A stretch of DNA of 64,000 nt, from contig JBANSL010000005.1 in NCBI GenBank assembly GCA_037127255.1, positions 81,721,160-81,785,159 on the forward strand, in the 5' to 3' direction. Below, one piece after another: positions 1 to 10,707 of this stretch. The translations under genes and the position numbers were made by a program. The stretch is from Persicaria tinctoria (taxonomy: Eukaryota > Streptophyta > Magnoliopsida > Caryophyllales > Polygonaceae). The notes beneath the pieces were generated by a model. It was not told where the DNA came from. It worked only from the letters and a program-made list of their open reading frames with translations, and searched no databases. Every line of letters begins with the position of its first letter. Within the stretch, counting starts at the first letter, position 1.

Positions 1-743
1 TAAACCTCTTCTTCAAGCTTTCCGTGCAAGAAAGCATTGTTAACATCAAGTTGGTATAGAGACCAGTTCTTGACAGTTGCAACAACAATAAGAATTCTCA
101 CAGTGGCAAACTTAGCCACCGGTGAGAATGTATGTTTATAATCTTTCCCTTTAATCTAATTATAGCCTTTGGCAACTAGTCTTGCCTTATATCTTTCAAT
201 TGTCCCATTTGGTCTATACTTGATCTTATAGACCCATTTACTGCCAATAGCTTTCATGCCATCTGGAATATCAGTCATCTCTCATGTGTCATTTTTCTCC
301 AGGGCTTGCAATTCAGTTTCCAAAGCATCTACCCAGTTAGGATTCTGAACTGCTTGCTTATAAGTATAAGGCTCAGGCTCTGCAGCCATACAAGAAAAGG
401 AATGAACAATATCTGGATCAGATTGGAGAACATCTCCTAAGCATTAAGCTGGGAAAGATTGGGACATGGAATTTCTTTGCCTGTCATTTCCACAAACAAA
501 ATCATCTAGCCTTCTAGGCATAATATGATGTCTCGTTGACCTCCTCAATGGTGGGAAGACATTCATATCTTGCAACAATTCAGGTGTCATATGATTAGTA
601 TGGCCATCAGAGGCCAAGGAATCTGCAATCTGTGAAGGCAAGAATTATGAACTAGGTTCTGATTGCATTGGCTCAGTTGTATGAGGAGGTGTAGTACTAT
701 ATGTGGGCACTGTATGAATATGATAATCATCATCCAAGGCAGG
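1..743 (-). pseudogene. Copia element A: reverse transcriptase N-terminal part and preceding linker (broken)
   Basis: Read on the minus strand, this is the integrase-RT linker and first part of a Ty1/copia reverse transcriptase. The linker carries RRSTRHHIMPRRLDDFVC, typical of copia polyproteins, followed by [28 protein letters not shown] and [11 protein letters not shown], the RT fingers and motif A. The reading runs off the left edge of the window, so the YVDD motif and RNase H are not visible. At least two stop codons interrupt it (a Trp-to-stop after KNDT and a stop after KGYN), so it is dead. It continues upstream, in element order, at position 5801 once the 744-5800 insertion is removed. 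Confidence 0.9.
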
Positions 744-2201
744 TGACGGAGGGAAAACCTGTCGTTGATCCGTCAAAGAAAACTCAAACCTATAACTAGT
801 ATAGCAATAAGTAAGAGGTCGATCCCACAGGGAAATTCGCTATTCAAGTGTGATTTAGATGCCAATCAAGTAACCAAAAGGGATTTTGATGCGTGAAAGT
901 TCCGCCTTTTATCAAAGCGGATTGAAGCAAACAAAAGTAAATGGTTTTAATTCAGACAATTAGGAGAAGCAATTCTACCTACAATTTTTCACTTTATTGG
1001 ATTGAAGCGATCCTCGTAACTTCTTCTCGTCCTATTAAGTTTCCTATGAATGCCCTTGTCCCGACCTAATATAGTTACTAGTACAACCAGTCCTAGCAAA
1101 CCCTTATCAATCGAACAGTCCCTAAAGAAGAATTTAACCCAATTGATAGCTTTAAGTTCAGAGATTAGCCAAGGTATTTGCAGTCCCTAAAGAGGGATTT
1201 AACAACACATTCAACTTCCTACTCATTCAATTAGTTCAACCAGCCCTAAAGGAACAAGTTTGCCACTTAGGTTAAGGTTCACAACCAGGAATCTACAAAA
1301 CCTTAGCAATTGAATTGATCTAACAAGTTGGCCAGGCAAGATAGAACAAATCAATAAACAATCAAGCACAAAGAAGTTGAAGCATTCAAATATAGGAAAC
1401 AAGGAACGAGAATTAGAAACTCACAATCAATCCAAATAAAGCATCAAATTGTAGGCAGAATAGATGATTTAGTTCCTCATGGAAGACATCGCTCAAAATC
1501 TCGAAAGTGTCTGATGAAAGAATGAATAGAATAGAAGTGCTGGAAAAATAACTAAATTTGGCCTTATATATGACCCAAAGTCGGCCAAGAAACAAAGTAA
1601 TAGGCTCTAGGGGTTTTAATAATCAAAACAATGCGCACAGCGCTGACGCCCAATGCTGCGGCCGCGACATGGATGCTGCGGCCGCGGCATCAACAGCTCT
1701 CCCATATCCCGCTGCAGCGGCCCTTGCGGCGGCCGCGGCAATCATGCTGCGGCCGCGACATATTGTCTTTCACGGAAAATCTGTTTCGAATTTGCTCTTC
1801 TTGTCAAAATGAAAGTTGTAGCTCTTTGAAAGAGCTTTCCAACGCATGGTCATAAAAGTCAATCGGACAACCGAGGCCTCCAGAAAGTGCAAAACAAGTT
1901 CAGCATGTCTGGCGGCAACTTCTGCAGACTTGTTCTTCGTTTAGGTCCACTTCTTCTTCTCAGGACCTCTTGAGATCTTCATGTAAGCTTCTCCGATCAA
2001 CTAGACATTCTCATCTAATGCGTTAACAACTCATGTCTCATCATCGGATCCACGATTACCTGAAATAATCAATAAAAGTGTGTAGATTCCGACTCCACTA
2101 ACTTAGAGAGCAAATATGCAAATTGTACTTAATCCATCCATGAAATGCATCTTAACTAAGCTAAATGCAACCTATTATGTCTACCTAAATGCATGCTATC
2201 G
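744..2201 (-). repeat. 3' LTR of the 744-5800 element
   Basis: Matches 4389-5800 along its length with small indels. In plus orientation it starts TGACGG and ends GCTATCG (the other copy ends GCTATCA). It contains a CpG-dense patch at about 1640-1760 with four exact GCGGCCGC octamers (1658, 1678, 1729, 1749) in otherwise AT-rich sequence. Confidence 0.88.
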
Positions 2202-2217
2202 AACTCCCCCACACTTA
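2202..2217 (-). other. Polypurine tract of the 744-5800 element
   Basis: On the minus strand it reads AAGTGTGGGGGAGTT immediately before the 3' LTR. It is preceded by TTGAGGACAAG, the usual lead-in to the tract in TR-GAG and Tat-like elements. Confidence 0.75.
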
Positions 2218-3590
2218 ACCTTTTCTTGTCCTCAAGCAATGATAGAATGAACATGAATCAACACATCCCACAGGAAATCCCTTCAAGTTTCAACCTCATC
2301 AAAAAGCAACATCATAGCAAGTGAAAACATAAGCCAAGTAAACAAACGTCATATCATGTATTCCAGTGATCAAAGCTTAGAAGTAGACATCATCCAACCT
2401 CACCAGAAATACGTGTTTCACTCATGTGTTTAGGCTTTAAGGTACAACTCTCAACTCAATCCAAAATGCACTAAGCTCATAGACATTGACCACCATATCA
2501 CCAAATATCTACCAAAATGTCATTACTTGCGGGACACAATAAAGAGAACCAAATAAAACGTGACACTTTTTTTTCTTTTTTTTTTTTCTTTTCTTCTCTT
2601 TTTTTTTCTTTTTCTTGTCTTGGTGCTTTCCTTACGCGAGGCGCAAACATGGGTGTCATGAATGACCACGGTCTATCAACACCTCAACCTACTAATATGA
2701 AGTCCACTTGAACATCTTTTGACGCAAGTTACAAACATGGGTGTCATGAATGAACCTGGTTACTCAATGATCAAGCTTTCTTTCCTAGTGGATAGTTTTC
2801 AACACCTTTTTGCGCGAATCATACCCTTGGGTGTCATGCATAGATTCGGTTACTAAGTGCATCAACCATTGCCACCTTATTCACTAAATATGCACAAATT
2901 CAAACCAAAAGACTCAAAATATAAACATAAACTCCGCAAGCAACAAACATGTGAGTCGGTCTTGAAAAATAGATAATGCAGTCAATGCCAAGAGGTAGCA
3001 ACACAAGGAGAGTAGTTCACACAATTGAGCAAAAGATTTCAAATAAGGCTAAACATTCTCACAAGGTCATGTTTTTAGGACTTCAATCATACTTTAGCTC
3101 AATTATACATGCTCAATTATATTTGCCAGCTCATGTTCCACAAAAATCAAATAAAGACAAAACCAAAACATCCAGAACTCCATGTGACTTTTATGAACAT
3201 GCTTGAAATTTAAATTAGAGGACAAACTAAGCCAGATGGATATTTGAATAACACATAACATATGTATGCAATGCATGATTATTTTTGGATTTTTCGAATT
3301 TTTTTTAATACGAAAATAAACAAAAATTTATAAAATGATTACAGAAATTAAACATGATGCAGAAATTTAAATATGATCTCCTATATGCATCTATATATAG
3401 AATTCCTCTCTCCCACACTTAAAGTTTTCATTGTCCTCAATGAAACAATAAAGATAACAAAAGTAAATCAGATATAATCAGGGTGAAGGAAAAGAAAAAG
3501 GAAAAAGAAAGAAAGACTTACCTCGGGTTGCCTCCCGAGAAGCGCCTTGTTTCATGTCGTTGGCTCGACGTAGTGTTGAAGCTCAAGACA

Positions 3591-4286
3591 CTAATCGGAC
3601 ATAGTCAAAGCCCTCATCAACCTGTCAAACTCTTGTGCACAACTAACAAACAAACATGCACTACATACAAATAAATTGAAACTAAATATTAATACATTTA
3701 AGAATTGTTTCAACTTATTGTATTCATGAGCTTGACAACCCACAAAGGGTGTATAATACCACCAATTGAGTTCTATTGGTGACTTGTCAAAGTAGCAGTC
3801 AAATGGATCAACGTATCCACCAATATTCTCTGTAGTGCAGGAGACAACCTTTACTTGCTCTGTAGCCTCAGCAGTAGGCTCTATATCAGATTCATCAATG
3901 GGGGAGCTAGGGATGATCTCGTCAGATGGAGTGTGGTCTTCCTCTACCTTCTCAATGTGATTTTCCACCATGACCTCAAGAGGTGCAACATAGGTCTCAA
4001 CGATTTGAGATACGAGAGGAAGTGACTCATTCTGCGCACATTGATGATCCATGTAGCAGAAAAATTCCCATATCTCCGAGAGTCCCATATCTAATAAACC
4101 TTCATCACTCATGCGCTCAGCAAGACTCCGTGTCTCAGAAGTCATGCCATCAAAGATGCATAAAAGCACTTCCCTTATACTAGCTTGATATCCCCATGAA
4201 TAAACATCGTTCATGTACTCCTGCAATCTGATGAAGTATTGATGAAAACACTCTCCGTCTAACTGCAATAACCTCACCTTCAACAT
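3591..4286 (-). CDS. Gag-like ORF of the non-autonomous element (231 aa)
   Basis: The only sizeable minus-strand ORF inside the element. It begins about 100 bases downstream, in element order, of the primer site. The N-terminal third (LLQLDGECFHQYFIRLQEYM and the following helix-like stretch) resembles the short gag-type helical region of TR-GAG elements. The middle is very acidic (Glu/Asp-rich, about residues 105-145), and the C-terminal third is hydrophobic and Cys-rich without a zinc knuckle. I do not recognise a specific family. It could be a translated remnant rather than a functional Gag. Confidence 0.45.
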   Translation of the reverse strand: MLKVRLLQLDGECFHQYFIRLQEYMNDVYSWGYQASIREVLLCIFDGMTSETRSLAERMSDEGLLDMGLSEIWEFFCYMDHQCAQNESLPLVSQIVETYVAPLEVMVENHIEKVEEDHTPSDEIIPSSPIDESDIEPTAEATEQVKVVSCTTENIGGYVDPFDCYFDKSPIELNWWYYTPFVGCQAHEYNKLKQFLNVLIFSFNLFVCSACLFVSCAQEFDRLMRALTMSD

Positions 4287-4366
4287 ATGTTAGTAGCACG
4301 AGTGCAGACCGTGTAAGTGGTCCACACCAAAAATAAGCAACAAAAACACACAAGAATCAATAAATT

Positions 4367-4384
4367 TCCCCGGCAACGGCGCCA
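4367..4384 (-). other. Primer-binding site, tRNA-Asp type
   Basis: The minus strand reads TGGCGCCGTTGCCGGGGA, complementary to the 3' end of plant tRNA-Asp, four bases inside the 5' LTR (4389-5800). This fixes the element's orientation. Confidence 0.88.
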
Positions 4385-4388
4385 AATT

Positions 4389-5800
4389 TGACGGAGGGAA
4401 AACCTGTCGTTGATCCGTCAAAGAAAACTCAAACCTATAACTAGTATAGCAATAAGTAAGAGGTCGATCCCACAGGGAAATTCGTTATTCAAGTGTGATT
4501 TAGATGCCAATCAAGTAACCAAAAGGGGTTTTTATGCGTGAAAGTTCCGCCTTTTATCAAAGCGGATTGAAGCAAACAAAAGTAAATGGTTTTAATTCAG
4601 ACAATTAGGAGAAGCAATTCTACCTACAATTTTCCACTTTATTGGATTGAAGCGATCCTTGTAACTTCTTCTCGTCCTATTAAGTTTCTTATGAATGCCC
4701 TTGTCCCGACCTAATATGGTTACTAGTCCAACCAGTCCTAGCAACCCTTATCAATCGAACGGTCCCTAAAGAAGGATTTAACCCAATTGATAGCTTTAAG
4801 TTCAGAGATTAGCCAAGGTATTTGCAGTCCCTAAAGAGGGATTTAACAACACATTCAACTTCCTACTCATTCAATTAGTTCAACCAGCCCTAAAGGAACA
4901 AGTTTGCCATTTAGGTTAAGGTTCACAACCAGGAATTGATCTAACAAGTTGGTCAGACAAGATAGAACAAATCAATAAACAATCAAGCACAAAGAAGTTG
5001 AAGCATTCAAATATAGGAAACAAGGAACGAGAATTAGAAACTCACAATCAATCCAAATAAAACTTCAAATTGTAGGCAGAATAGATGATTTAGTTCCTCA
5101 TAGAAGACATCGCTCAAAATCTCTAAAGTGTCTGATGAAAGAATGAATAGAATAGAAGTGCTGGAAAATAACTAAATTTGGCCTTATATATGACTCAAAG
5201 TCGGCCAAGAAACAAAGTAATAGGCTCTAGGGTTTTTAATAATCAAAACGATGCGCACAGCGCTAACGACCATGCCGCGGCCGTGGCATCAACAACTCTC
5301 CCATATCCCGCTGCAGCGGCCCTGGCGGCGGCCGCGGCATGCATGCTGCGGCCGCGGCATATTGTCTTTCACGGAAAATCTGTTTCGAATTTGCTCTTCT
5401 TGTCCACAGGAAAGTTGTAGATCTTTGAAAGAGCTTTCCAACGCATGGTCATAGTAGTCAATCGGACAACCGAGACTTCCAGAAAGTGCAAAACAAGTTC
5501 AGCATGTCTGGCGGCAACTTCTGCAGACTTGTTCTTCGTTTAGGTCCGCTTCTTCTTCTCAGGACCTCTTGAGATCTTCATGTAAGCTTCTCCGATCAAC
5601 TAGACATTCTCATCTAATGCGTTAACAACTCCTGTCTCATCATCGGATCCACGATTACCTGAATTAATCAATAAAAGTGTGTAGATTCCGACTCCACTAA
5701 CATAGAGAGCAAATATGCAAATTGTACTTAATCCATTCATGAAATGCATCTTAACTAAGCTAAATGCAACCTATTATGCCTACCTAAATGCATGCTATCA
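4389..5800 (-). repeat. 5' LTR of the 744-5800 element
   Basis: TG...CA ends in plus orientation (TGACGG...GCTATCA), homologous to 744-2201. It carries a shorter GC patch at about 5270-5360 with two exact GCGGCCGC octamers. It differs from its partner by small deletions and many substitutions, so the insertion is not recent. Confidence 0.88.
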
Positions 5801-5805
5801 GCAGG

Positions 5806-7551
5806 ATTGACCAGAGGCAAAGACAAAGCATCATGAACACTCACTGGTTCATCAATAATACTGTCATTTTTTAAGGGAAATATGTCTTCCCTGCATACCA
5901 CATCTCTGCTATAAAACACAACTTTTGAGTCAAGATCCCACAACTCGTATCCTTTTTTACCAAAAAGATATCCTAAAAGAACACATCTTCTGGCTTTAGC
6001 TCACATTTTGTCTCTTTCTGAGTGAGCAACTGGTGCATAGCATAAGCAGCCTATAATTCTCAATTCATCATAGGTAGCAGGCTTATCAAATAACCTCTCA
6101 TGAGAAGATTTCCAATTCAATATCTTCGTGGGCATCTTGTTGATCAGGTGAGTGGCTGCCAATAAGCACTCTCCTCTAAACTTAATAGGCATACTTGCAT
6201 GGATTCTTAGACACCTTACTGTCTCTACCAAGTGTCTATGCTTTATCTCCACCCTACCATTTTGTTGTGGAGTGTATAGGACTGACTTCTGATGAACAAT
6301 CCCTTTGGATGCAAACAATTCTATGCATTGTCTCTGCACAAACTCAATGCCATTATCCGTCCTTGTGACTTTCACTGGAAGACCAAATTGATTTTTCACA
6401 TAATTGAGAAAATCTTTGATAGTTTGCAACACCTGCAACTTATTTTTCAGTAAAAAGATCCAAGTGACCCTTGTATAGTCATCAAGGATAGTAAGAAAGT
6501 AAGAATATCCATTATAAGTGACATGTTTATAAGGACCCCATAAGTCCATATGAATCAAATCAAAGGGTTTAGCAGCAATGCTCAAACTTCTCTAAAAAGA
6601 AAGTCTATGATGTTTTGATAAAGAACAAGAGTCGAATTGGAATTCATCCAACTTTGAAGAACTAAACATTCTTAAATGTCTTAACTTAGAGACAGAATTG
6701 TGACCAAGTCTAGCATGAACAGTTTGAAAGTCAACACTAGCTTTATTACAACTTTTCATTCTCCATTTCTCTGTGTCACTTGAAGTTGATGATTCTGAGA
6801 AGACCTTGTAAAGACCATGCTTTCGGACTTCTGACAACATCACCTTCTTAGATTCAGGGTCCTGGAAATGGCAATAAGTTTTGGTGAATATAGAAATCAA
6901 GTCAGTTTCATCAAGCACTTTCCCAACTGATAATAATCGGTACTAACAAAACATCACTTAGAATAATATGATCTGTCAGGTGCAACATTCCCATTTCAGT
7001 CACTGTTTTGATAGATCCATCTGGCAATCCAATATGAACAGGCTGATTTAATCTTCTTTTGTTGAACAATACATGAGAATCAGCAACCATATGATCTGTA
7101 GCCCCGGTATTTATTATCCATTCAACAAACACAACACTTTGTGACACACTATTTGCAACTGTAGGAGAAATCATACCTGCAAAATTTGCAAAGGATCCAC
7201 TGCTGCTTTCTGCTTGATTTCTTCCTCTCATTCTCTTTAGCACTTCTTGGTAAACTGCATTTACCATAACATAATCAACATTTCCTTCTCCTGCATCATC
7301 ATTCAGAGGGCTTCCTTGCATCTGGTTGCCCATTAAACCTGCTATGTAAGCTATACTTTTACTGGAAGTCCCACTCTTCTCCTTTCATCCGACAATGGGA
7401 GCACTTAGAATTGGCTTTTATCCTTTTCAATTCTTGCCAATCCTTCCACTCTCTCTTGACCGGCTTACTTCCGATCCACCAGAAGGTTTGTACTGGTAAC
7501 ATCCTCCGCCTCTATTAGCAGCCATTGCACTTGAATCAGTATTAATTCCCT
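5806..7551 (-). pseudogene. Copia element A: protease, pre-integrase and integrase region (broken)
   Basis: In minus-strand order this shows a protease segment with WIINTGATDHMV (about 7110-7080), where the catalytic Asp of the usual DSG/DTG is Asn. A GAG-pre-integrase segment follows (HARLGHNSVSKLRHL, then DSCSLSKHHRLSF). The integrase core at 6001-6585 carries HMDLWGPYKHV, DDYTRVTW, TRTDNGIEF and TPQQNGRVE, which include the DD(35)E residues. Frameshifts separate 6911-7333, 6592-6918 and 6001-6585. It joins Gag at 9486 once the solo LTR at 7557-9485 is removed, and joins RT at 743 across the 744-5800 insertion. Confidence 0.92.
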
Positions 7552-7556
7552 GCGGG

Positions 7557-9485
7557 TGATGTCTCCAAAGTAGCCATGTCTTAATGCATATTTCAGTTCC
7601 ATATTCTTTACATTTTGCATATTTTGGGTTGGGAATATGTCAGATTTATGTAGTATATGCTTATTTGTCAAAAATGGAGATCTACATAAGTTTCTGTTTA
7701 ATATCGCAAAATATGGAACCATTTCGGAGAAAATTAAGAAGCGAGAACCGGAGCACAAAGCTACTCGACATCGACAAACCCTAGTCGATCTCGACAAGCC
7801 ATGCCTAGACACCTGCCAGGATCGAGGAGCCTATGTCGAGAAGCTGAAGACAAAGAACCCGGCTCCACACCCTCCTCGAGATCAAGTCCCACAACTTCAG
7901 ATCGACAAGACCTCGGAGAACAACCCGGAGTCGAGGAAAGCCTGCCCGAGGAGACTGAGGAAGAGAGTACCCGACCTGGCGCCCAGACACATTACTCGAT
8001 GTTGAGGACCATACTCGATGTCGACGAAGCAGTTGAAGACCATGTCCGAGCATGTCGAGAAGGGTTCCTCGACAACACCAGAAAGCCGTAGTCGACGAAC
8101 CTCTCTTCTCGATGTCGACAAGGGGTCCTCGAGATCGATGAGTGCTGAGAGCCATGACCGAGCCACACCGAGGACCTGCTAGCCGAGATGTCGAGCCAAG
8201 CCCAGTGGACAACACTCCTAGTCGAGATCGAGTAGGCTCTACTCGAGATCGACGACGGTTTCAGAAGCCGCGTGACGCGTCGACGCAATTCTACTCGGAT
8301 TTGGGATTCCTTGGGCTCGAAGTTGCTGATTCTATCCGATCTATCAAGATACATCAAGGAAGGAGAAGATCTATCCGTTGAAGACTTTTAGATATATTTC
8401 CCTATTTTAGATTTAATTCCTTTATTTCCATTTATTTATCTTTTAAAGTTTTAGATATAGTTTTAGATATAGATAGATGTTTCTATCCTTGAGTAGAAAG
8501 GAATAGAAGGCTATAAATAAAGCCCTTGGGGCTGATTTTTATAAAAAGACAATTTCAGGAGAGAAGGAAGTAGGAAAAGTAGAGAGAGAGTGAGCGGCCG
8601 ATTGGAGTTGTGAAGCGAGAGCGGAATTGGCTTCAAGCGGTTGTAAACTTTGGTTTATTTTAATGCAATTAGTTATTTCCTTTCAATCGATGATGTCTGA
8701 GTTTGCGATGAAGCGCGAGTAGTCCACCCACTTCTAGGGTTGGGGCAAGCCCAACAATAGCCCTGCATGTTTGAGGTAAAGATCTGACTTTTATCATGTT
8801 TTGAGCATCTGCTACTTGTTTATGTGTTTATTACCCATCTAATGGAGATCCATGCTAACAACTTGGATTGTAAACATAAAATCAGTAGAGACAATTAGGG
8901 TTCCTTGAAAGAGTTGTCTAATTGTTGGAAAAGGCGAAAGCTTGTCCTTTGATGCAATTTACATGATTATCTGTTTTATTCTTACCTTATGCATACTTGG
9001 TTATTGTTGTAGCAAACCCCAATCTTGGAAGCCTTTTACATTAAGTTTAGTTCGAAATCCCAAAGTAATTGTTTTTACTTTCTTTCGTTTCGTTTTAGTT
9101 TCTGTCTCCTCGATATCGAATAGCACTCGTCGATATCGAGTACTGATCTTCGACCCATCTCGCTGTAGCTTCTGTGTGCAGGTAGTCGACGAAGCCTACT
9201 CGATCTCGAGTACCCTCTAGTCGAGATCGACTACAACCTGTGCTTGCTGCTGCGCTGTGCTCGACTGTCCGATCTTCTGTCGACTAACTCTAGTCGAGAT
9301 CGAGGACATCTGTGGTCGACTTCCGTGAGATTTCACCGCTACCTAGGATCCGCTGACACGCTTCCTCGTGGATCGATCCTGACTTCCCACTGCTGCATAG
9401 GGAGGAGGTCTTGTAATTATTTGCGTGGGCAGAATCTGGTTTGATTTAGTTTGTTATATTTCATACTCGATTTCCTCCTACAACA
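7557..9485 (+). mobile_element. Solo LTR of a gypsy-like family, rich in GTCGA motifs
   Basis: A single TG...CA unit (TGATGTCTCC...CTACAACA) with near-identical 5-bp flanks GCGGG (7552-7556) and GTGGG (9486-9490). Removing it restores a continuous copia A frame (GTSVPQGINTDSSAM). Its second half clearly matches the LTRs at 34729-37739 and 40315-41951: CTATAAATAAAGCCC, a GAGAGA tract, GGGCAAGCCC, TTGAGGTAAAG, and AATTAGGGTT followed by CTAATTGTTGGAAAAGG. The first half carries a dense array of TCGA-based motifs. There is no interior or second LTR, which fits LTR-LTR recombination. Confidence 0.8.
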
Positions 9486-9490
9486 GTGGG

Positions 9491-10209
9491 ACAGAAGTAC
9501 CACCTGAAGCCTCGTTGCCCCTCTTTACCTGATGCTCGGCAAGGGATCAGTAGCCAGTATAGAGTTCCTTACAGCATCATACCCATCATTCAAGCTAACC
9601 AAAAACTGCATAATTGTTTCTAGATTCAATCTCAGCAATCTTTCTTTTCAAATCATAGGTACAAGTAGCACCACAAACATATTCAGGGACACTCTCTAAG
9701 ACTTGCAACTCATCCCAATGACGCTTAAAAAGATTATATAGATCTGCTAGATTCATGTTACCCTGATTTATATTTCCAAGTTTCTTTATGATTTGAAAAA
9801 TAAGTGGAGCATTGAATTGACCAAATCTCTCCACTATCTCATCCCAGAGACCTTTAGAAGAATCCATAAACATAAATCCCTCAGCTATACTCTTAGTCAT
9901 AGAGTTGAGAAGCCAACATCTCACCATGTAATCCACTCTTATCCACCTCTCCAAATCAACAAATCCAGCAGCTGACTTAACACAAGAGCCATTAATGAAG
10001 CCAAGTTTGCATTTGGCTCCTAGGGCTATCATAACTCCACGGCTCCATGTCATATAATTACTTCCATCAAATGGAATTGCAACCAACTGGGCATCGGGAT
10101 GATTAGAATTAGAGAGAAATAGGGGATCTGCCAGATTAGCCTGAACACTCATATCTTCAGGTATCATTTCTCCAGAATTAGAACTATCACTCACAGTGAA
10201 CATAAACAC
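9491..10209 (-). pseudogene. Copia element A: Gag (retrotransposon gag_3/UBN2-like)
   Basis: An almost uninterrupted minus-strand ORF (9595-10209, 204 aa). It starts MFMFTVSDSSNSGEM and contains PLFLSNSNHPDAQLV, FDGSNYMTWSRGVMIALG, MVRCWLLNSM and LWDEIVERFGQ, the hallmark order of copia Gag. It lies about 45 bases downstream of the tRNA-Met primer site. The zinc-knuckle part lies around the 7557-9485 insertion and is decayed. Confidence 0.88.
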
Positions 10210-10255
10210 ATAAATCAGCTAAAAATGCAAGGAATAACAATGAGAATCGACTGCA

Positions 10256-10267
10256 GCTCTGATACCA
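10256..10267 (-). other. Primer-binding site of copia A, tRNA-Met type
   Basis: The minus strand reads TGGTATCAGAGC, the standard initiator tRNA-Met site of plant copia elements, directly abutting the LTR that begins at 10268. Confidence 0.9.
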
Positions 10268-10600
10268 TGTGAAAACATGCCAAATTTGATAAAAGCAAAA
10301 TACAGAAATAAGCAAATAAACATCAAGAGCAGGCCATCACAGGGCACTGTTTCATCAGCAATGCAGAGAATAAAAAATGGCTTGTCATAGCCTTCATTAG
10401 TGCGGCTGCAATCCCCAAAACCCTACTAATTGGGAAGGGAGAATGCTAGCTTATATAGTAGGGTAATACACCAACTTGTGCCTTGCACATGAGGTACCAA
10501 AAGAGGACAAAAGCCCTTATTACAGAAGACGACAAAGGGTACTGAAAACTAAAGGAAATACAGCTAGAATGCAGCTCATATTCAGATAATGCAAATGAAG
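10268..10600 (-). repeat. 5' LTR of copia element A (right end approximate)
   Basis: The LTR begins immediately beyond the primer site with TGTGAAAACATGCC in plus orientation. A TATA-like CTATATAAGC on the minus strand near 10450 suits the promoter. The matching 3' LTR lies outside the window, so the outer boundary could not be fixed; 10600 is an estimate. Confidence 0.65.
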
Positions 10601-10707
10601 GAAATAAGAAGATTATGATGAAGACATATAATCTTCATAGTTTTCTCTGTTTCCGATTTAGTTTGAATCGGACTTGAGGAATCCAGAATTTGAGTGAGTT
10701 CTCAACG

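Larger units (their letters stand above)
744..5800 (-). mobile_element. Non-autonomous gypsy-like LTR element (TR-GAG/LARD type), 5.06 kb
   Basis: Two direct repeats of about 1.4 kb (744-2201 and 4389-5800) flank a 2.2-kb interior. The 5-bp TSD GCAGG lies at 739-743 and 5801-5805, and removing the element restores the copia A reading frame (VNPA-LDDDYH). The primer site and purine tract both place the element on the minus strand. No protease, RT or integrase is present, only one gag-like ORF, so it must depend on a partner element. The primer type, the pre-PPT motif and the GGGAGGCAACCCG-like sequence resemble the second TR-GAG element at 34729-41951. Family assignment to Tat/Athila-like gypsy derivatives is inference. 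Confidence 0.88.

Noticed and set aside
1558..1855. Ala-rich ORFs
   Set aside because: By-product of the GCGGCCGC cluster in the LTR.
7465..8381. Several overlapping ORFs on both strands
   Set aside because: All lie in the GTCGA-rich first half of a solo LTR; frames are kept open by the repeated motif.
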